This document shows positions 58,826 to 64,000 of a stretch of DNA of 64,000 nucleotides, in pieces. The notes below the pieces were generated by a model that ran no database searches, was not told where the DNA came from, and was given only the letters and a program-made list of their open reading frames with translations. Positions within the stretch are counted from its first letter, which is position 1; each line of letters starts with the position of its first letter. Source of the DNA: Spisula solida (lineage: Eukaryota > Mollusca > Bivalvia > Venerida > Mactridae); contig OX365945.1 of assembly GCA_947247005.1 (NCBI GenBank), forward strand, positions 11,042,501 through 11,106,500, given 5' to 3'. Made by a program: the position numbers and the translations under genes.

Positions 58826-58888
58826 ATGTTATTTCTGACAAGTTTGACATTGCCCGATGTCAAGTCAAGGAGAAGATGCGGGGATAGC
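58826..58888 (+). CDS. Candidate terminal exon joined to 56838-56927
   Basis: After the acceptor tattattgcag (ending 58825), phase 1 entry gives Asp, then VISDKFDIARCQVKEKMRG and TAG. A TATAATAAAGCAC poly(A)-like word follows at about 59308-59320. This could be the end of a small second gene or a non-coding transcript; similarity is not established. Confidence 0.22.
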
Positions 58889-59339
58889 TAAGACGACTTA
58901 GGATCATGTTTCAGTAAAGACCTGCTTTCGTCCTTCTTTTTTCTGGACCAGAATGTTATAGAAGGAACCACATGTTACCAACGGGAGAGTCACAAGTGCA
59001 GTGGTTATAATAAGTGTCGCCCCTGTGGTACATCAATTAAAACACGTGTAGTAGAATATTATCTCTTACTTAAGACTTTTTATCTATTCTAATACAACCA
59101 GCGGATTCAGCTATATACACATAGAGGAAATCACGGTGCGCATGAACTGCCAATAAAACACAGGTACGGCTGAATAACTTCAAACTGTAAATAAGCCTTC
59201 CGAGGAAGAAAATAGTGCAGCGGATAATGCATTGATCTGTTGTCAAATGCGGAATATTGGCTTTATTAGAATCGAAATAATGAATATGTACAGGTCTGTG
59301 TTTTATCTATAATAAAGCACAGACACTTGTTTGAATGCA

Positions 59340-59875
59340 TACATTAAATCACTAGTGCTACGCACTAGTCACAAAGTGACAGAGTGAGCTTTTGTGATCA
59401 CTCTTCGTCCGCCGCCGTCCGTCGTCCGTCCACAATTACTTGTGTAGACACTAGAGGTCACAGTTTTAGCCTAATCATTATAAAACTTGGTCACAATGAT
59501 CATCTCAACAAAATCTAGGTCAAGTTCGATATTGGGTCATCCGGGGTCAAAAAATAGGTCACAAGGTCAAATCATAGAAAAACCTTGTGTAGTCACTAGA
59601 GGTCACTATTTTGGCCTAATCTTTATGAAACTTGGTCACAATGATCATCTCGACAAAATCTAGGTCAAGTTCGATATTGGTTCATCCAGGGTCAATAACT
59701 GGGTCACAAGGTCAAATCACTTCAATATGTCATTGGGTCTAAATGTGATGTAAATTATAAAGCATAAGGCAATATGAAAACCTTGTACATGGAATAGAGG
59801 CTACCATTAGTGGTGCATGAACTACTAGGACAGGTGAGCGACCTATGGCCCTTTTGGCCCTCTTGTCTATACATT
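59340..59875 (+). repeat. Interspersed repeat with two 145-bp modules
   Basis: The header 'cactagtgctacgcactagt' (a near-palindrome) is followed by 'gagcttttgtgatcactctt' and a 'cgtccgtcgtccgtcc' run. The module with 'aaaacttggtcacaatgatc', 'gtcaagttcgatattgg' and 'gtcacaaggtcaaatca' then occurs twice, at a period of 145 bp (59491 and 59636). It ends near 'tggcccttttggccctcttg'. Non-coding. Confidence 0.82.
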
Positions 59876-59994
59876 TTATGTTATTCCTGATTACATTATA
59901 TCAGCTCTATATATGTTTGATTATAAAGTTGTTTGCAATTTATTTTTATCATGCACATACTTCATAACTAACTGTCATGAAGGGAACTCTCATT

Positions 59995-60350
59995 ATGCTC
60001 CCCATCTTCGATGAGTGGGTTTATATTGCTTGGCACATGTCGGTCGGTCTGTCAGACAAAATGGCTTCCATTCAATTACTCGAGAACGCTTTGCCCTAGG
60101 ATCTTCAAACTTTATATGATGGTTGGTCATCAACAGTAGATGACCCCTATTGATTTTGACCTTGACTATTCAAATAGTTTCTGTTCAATAACTCAAGGAC
60201 ACTTTGCCCTAGGATATTCAAACTTTATATAGAGGTTGATCATCAACATTTTGAGGTCAGTAGGTCAAAGGTCAAGGTCACAGTGACCTTTGCCATTTCT
60301 GACTATTAGGCTGCCATGGGGGCATACATGTTTTACAAACATCTCTTGTT
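59995..60350 (+). repeat. Bivalve interspersed repeat, third copy
   Basis: Starts 'tgctccccatcttcgatgag', with 'gtcggtcggtctgtcag', 'aactttatatgatggttgg' and 'taggtcaaaggtcaaggtca', and ends 'tgggggcatacatgttttac'. AGGTCA repeats at 60262, 60269 and 60275 (DR1 then DR0) plus TGACCT at 60284. Same family as 6727 and 16210. Confidence 0.82.
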
Positions 60351-60381
60351 GATTTTAATGTCCGTCTAACAATGTTATCTA

Positions 60382-60560
60382 TTGCAACCTCTCCAGAGCG
60401 GTTTTCCATTCAGCAACAACCTGCTTAAAACGACATGCCCGGTAATCATTTTGTTAAATAGTAACATTTTACTATATATTATACCTCACCAGACACAACC
60501 TCTGTACAACAACCAAACTTTGTGTTTACCAACGGGAGTTGCTCTGGACAGTTTGTTCTG
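60382..60560 (+). mobile_element. MITE, CAGTGCAACCTCT family, degenerate copy
   Basis: 179 bp with TA at 60380-60381 and 60561-60562. The left end 'TTGCAACCTCTCCAGAGCGG' has lost CAG; the right end 'gctctggacagtttgttctg' is diverged. 'cagcaacaacctgctt' and 'caacctctgtacaacaac' match the other copies. Confidence 0.72.
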
Positions 60561-60954
60561 TAGTTTAGTCAAAATGTAGCAAGCTTTGATGTTTATAACA
60601 ATGAATTTAATTTGCTTATTTATGTCAAAAAAGTTATTATATTTATCTATTTATGCTATATCTTTTTATTAATGCAATGTCTTTCTGTATGTATCTACAT
60701 TATTGTTCACCAGGTCTTTCATGTTGTTTATATGTAAAACATTGTTTTGTGTTTTGATTGTATTGTTGTATATCAGTAAGAACATCTTTATTTTTTCAAG
60801 TAAATATTTTATTAATTGATATTTATTGTTGTATTCTTTATTAAATTTGAAAAGGTATGTCATTTCATTTTAATTGATCAAAGTGAGTTTACACAACTAA
60901 AACAGCATTTAAACCTGGACTCCTCACATTGCTTTGAAAAGGTATTCCATTTAA

Positions 60955-61190
60955 TTATACCCCGCACAACGAGTTGTAAGGGGGGTGTACTGGATTCAGT
61001 TTCTCTGTCTGTCTGTCTGTCCGTACACACAATCTTGTGGACGCAACTCCTCCATTCAGTTTTGGCAGGATTTCGCTCAAACTTTCACAGATAAACAACC
61101 TCAACATATAGATGTCCATGAGGAAAGGAATTTGCGCTGCCATGAATTTTGGCATAATTATGGCCCTTTGCCGGTGGGGGTATATTAGTC
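60955..61190 (+). repeat. Interspersed repeat 'taccccgcacaacgagttg'
   Basis: Starts 'ataccccgcacaacgagttg' and 'taaggggggtgtactgg', then a (TCTG) run at 61001-61020, then 'actcctccattcagttttgg', and ends 'ccggtgggggtatattag'. The short frames on both strands are repeat-derived. Confidence 0.75.
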
Positions 61191-61199
61191 TGCGGAATG

Positions 61200-61960
61200 G
61201 CGACTGCTCTAGTTTAAATTGAATAAAAGTGAGTTAAAAGCGTGTTTAAACCGAGCTAAATGCGGGTGGAAAGTTGGTTTCTTAGTGAGCTAAACGTGAG
61301 TTTAAAGCGAGTTAAATGCGGGTTAAAACCGTGTTTAATGCGAGTTTAAAGCGTGTTTTTTCACAGCTAAAACTCGCTTTTAACTCGCTTTAAACTCACT
61401 TTTAGCTCACTAAGAAACCAACTTTCCATCTAGTAGAAGTGTGTTAAAGCGAGTTTTTTGACGCATAAAAAACTCACTTAAAACCAACTTATTGAGAAAA
61501 AAACACACTTACTTGAAATAAGTGAGCTAAAAGTGAGTTTTAAAACCCACATTTATATAAGCGAGTTTTTCAGCACAGAAAAAACACACTTAAAACCAAC
61601 TTATTGAAAAAACACACTATAAACCCACTTTCTAGAAATAAGTGAGCTAAAAGCGGGTTTTAAAACCCACATAAGCGAGTTTTTCAGCACAGAAAAAACA
61701 CACTTAAAACCAACTTATTGAAAAAACACACTATAAACCCACTTTCTAAAAATAAGTGGGTTTTAAAACCCACATAAAACCAACTTAAGTGAGTTAAAGC
61801 GAGTTAAAACTGTGTTTAAAGCGTGTTTTGCCCGGGTTTTGCTCAGAAAAAACCTAGTCGGTAAGCTAAAAGACGCACTTTTAGCACGGTGCCAATACCG
61901 CAGGGTTTAACACGGTTTTAACCCGCGTTTAACCCGGGTTTTGCTCACTTTTTGGAGAAG
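61200..61960. repeat. Self-complementary GAGTTAAA-type repeat, block 2
   Basis: 760 bp made almost entirely of 8-14-bp words like 'gcgagttaaa', 'gtgagctaaaa', 'gcgtgtttaaa' and their complements 'actcgctttaa' and 'cacttttagctcac'. It includes a 53-bp-arm hairpin (61268-61320 with 61375-61427) and a ~114-bp internal tandem duplication (61561 and 61675, 'gcgagtttttcagcacag'). Shares words with 52070-52465. Confidence 0.88.
61268..61427. repeat. 53-bp-arm hairpin within the GAGTTAAA block
   Basis: 61268-61320 (starting ggaaagttggtttcttagtg) pairs with 61375-61427 at 51 of 53 positions; the loop is 54 nt and itself partly self-complementary. Confidence 0.9.
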
Positions 61961-62175
61961 GGTATGAGAGAAGAGAAAGCCAGTTTTCCTTGGTTAAGTA
62001 ATATAAAATTTTATTTCAATCTTTGGTATGACACCGTCACTGTGAGCGGCGCTCAGATGCTAATAAGGAGTTACATCCTATAGTATTATTCCACCTGTGT
62101 TGTACAATTGAAGTGCTTGCCTGACACCTTCCAGATATACATGTATATGTAGGTTCCATTCAATATTTGGGCAGG

Positions 62176-62650
62176 TTTTATCATTCTGTGACATTGGTAG
62201 TGGTCATGTATTCCGTATGTTCAGTTGCTTTGTGACAGTGAATGTATGGGTTCTGTAACATTGGCAACAATTTTATCATTCTGTGACATTGGCAGTGGTC
62301 ATGTATTCCGTATGTTCAGTTGCCTTGTGACAGTGAATGTATGGGTTCTGTAACATTGGCAACGATTTTATCATTCTGTGACATTGGCAGTGGTCATGTA
62401 TTCCGTATGTTCAGTTGCCTTGTGACAGTGAATGTATGGGTTCTGTAACATTGGCAACAATTTTATCATTCTGTGACATTGGCAGTGGTCATGTATTCCG
62501 TATGTTCAGTTGCCTTGTGACAGTGAATGTATGGGTTCTGTAACATTGGCAACGATTTTATCATTCTGTGACATTGGCAGTAGTCATGTATTCCGTATGA
62601 TCAGTTGCCTTGTGACAGTGAATGTATGGGTTCTGTAACATTGGCAACGA
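62176..62650 (+). repeat. 95-bp tandem repeat, five copies
   Basis: Units start at 62176, 62271, 62366, 62461 and 62556. Each carries 'ttttatcattctgtgacatt', 'catgtattccgtatg', 'cttgtgacagtgaatgtatg' and 'ctgtaacattggcaac'. The units end in caacaa, caacga, caacaa, caacga, caacga, hinting at a 190-bp dimer. Copies differ at only a few positions. Confidence 0.96.
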
Positions 62651-63710
62651 CCTTGTCTTTCATATGTAAAGTTACTAGTTGAGTTGCTTGTGGCATCACA
62701 GTTCAGTAAGTATAACTGGCTGATAATCGATTCCAGGAATACTGGGTTAATAGATCGAACATTTCCGTATGATTATATAACTGAAAGTTCAAAAAATGTT
62801 GACACCATTACTGGACAAAACACGATTCAGATTTTGTATTCATTGTACGTTCTTACGAGGCATACATTGATTAATGGTTGGAAGATATTCTTTGCAACGA
62901 TAAAAACGGTTTCTTTATTGAGTTGCCTCGACCAATTTGTAGACTCTCAATATCACAGGTACTAGGAAAAAATTCTAGTTTTATAACGAACTACCAACAC
63001 GTCATGGACTGGATCCCTCCTCTCCGGAATCAGACACTATCACCCCATAATCGTTTCGTATTCTTTCACAATTTTGGATAATACACACAGGAAGTGTAGT
63101 GTCATTCGAATACTCAAAATTTGTGCAACATCAAACGAAAAATTAAAAAAAAGTTTTTGCAATGAAAAAAAAAGAATTCTTCAAAATTCACCGCAGCATT
63201 TTGGATGATGTGTGTAATTTCACGCTCTACGATTCGTCGAATATGTAGAATCAATTGGGCAAAAGTTAGCTTGGTACAAGGATGAAAAGAATGAATTGAA
63301 GCTTCAATCACACATAGCGAATTTTCAACAACTTGGAGATGGCGGAAAGCTAGATATTAGATTTTCCAATGTGTATGTTGACACGCTAGAGAAAGAGGGC
63401 AGTTGAAAATGTATTCAGTCCTATTGACTAGATCATACCCGAATATTTAATCAAATGACTTTTGGGGTAGCAATTCTCATGCATGCAAATTTCATTACGA
63501 CAAACCTAAAAAAGCAAGTGAAATGAATACATTATGTGAAATCAAACTACGTCGCTAGAATGGTAATGAAGACGTATACATATACACGTGCGTTCTCAAA
63601 TTTATTTTTAATGTAAATCAAGGTACATGAAATATGACCCGCATTTCTTGGTGCGAAAATGAAGTCAACTGCTAAACAAAAATTCAAACTTTGGGGATGG
63701 GGGGGGGGGG
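62651..63710. other. Intergenic, no supported gene
   Basis: Two overlapping open frames (62684-62965 and 62878-63081) have fairly ordinary composition but no recognisable motif or splice context. A poly(G) run of about 12 bases lies at 63699-63710. Nothing else is seen. Confidence 0.45.
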
Positions 63711-64000
63711 TTACGTTATCAGTGCTTCGTCTTGAGAAGTATTCTAGAAATGATAAGACCATATTGTAAACTATTTATCAGCCGCTATATCTTTTGTGAG
63801 AAATAACTTAATATATCTATATATAAATAACTAAAAATGTCAATATTTTTATATTACAACATTTACGTTATCAGTGCTTCGTCTTGAGAAGTATTCTAGA
63901 AATGATAAGACCATATTGTAAACTATTTATCAGCCGCTATATCTTTTGTGAGAAATAACTTAATATATCTATATATAAATAACTAAAAATGTCAATATTT
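63711..64000 (+). repeat. 152-bp tandem repeat running off the window
   Basis: The unit starting 'ttacgttatcagtgcttcgt' at 63711 recurs at 63863 and matches without visible change to the window end (138 bp). It includes 'cagccgctatatcttttgtg' and 'aatatatctatatataaata'. It may be the edge of a longer satellite. Confidence 0.93.

Noticed and set aside
62684..63081. Two overlapping frames of 93 and 67 codons
   Set aside because: No recognisable motif, no splice or promoter context, and they overlap in different frames; kept as unsupported.

Overview
The window looks like nuclear DNA of a bivalve mollusc. It is AT-rich, has short exons with consensus GT/AG borders in long introns, and is crowded with interspersed repeats of a style common in bivalve genomes (blocks starting 'atgcccccat...', runs of 'gtccgtccgt', modules with 'aggtcaaaggtca'), plus many short inverted-repeat elements and minisatellites. 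The species cannot be named from sequence alone.

One protein-coding gene is firmly supported: the 3' part of EHBP1 (EH domain-binding protein 1) on the + strand, in 15 exons from 762 to 45236. Joining the exons gives one uninterrupted reading frame of 660 codons plus stop (640 without a 60-nt cassette exon), with matching phase at every junction. In order it encodes the end of the calponin-homology (CH) domain, a long acidic/Ser-rich linker with two NPF motifs, two short basic 'KERAQ/RERAR' helices, and a complete C-terminal bMERB (DUF3585) Rab-binding coiled coil ending in a CaaX box (CSIQ). The N-terminal C2 domain and most of the CH domain lie upstream of the window. The first nine exons in the window cover 12.8 kb. 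The six that encode the bMERB domain are spread over 31 kb, with introns up to 13.5 kb.

The exon neighbourhood carries recent damage or innovation: a 112-bp unit holding most of the CH exon is present three times in tandem (816-1126), and a 76-bp duplication across an intron/exon border (4143-4294) has left an upstream decoy 3' splice site followed by an in-frame stop.

Introns and the 19 kb downstream are repeat-dominated. There are about six copies of a 160-185-bp TA-flanked MITE family; a pogo-like element (7479-9014); a mariner-like element (26195-27115); two TTAA-type elements (10077-11715 and 27572-28578); four copies of a CAGGCCTG-ended family; pairs of other foldback MITEs; and minisatellites of 20, 31, 40, 23, 35, 95 and 152 bp. 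The 31- and 23-bp arrays end just before 3' splice sites of EHBP1. Downstream there is a 1.8-kb imperfect palindrome (54.65-56.48 kb) and two blocks of an unusual self-complementary repeat built from GAGTTAAA / TTTAACTC-like words (52.07-52.46 and 61.2-61.96 kb). A 90-nt exon-like stretch at 56838-56927 is the only hint of a second gene. No rRNA, intact tRNA, CRISPR array or transposase gene was found.
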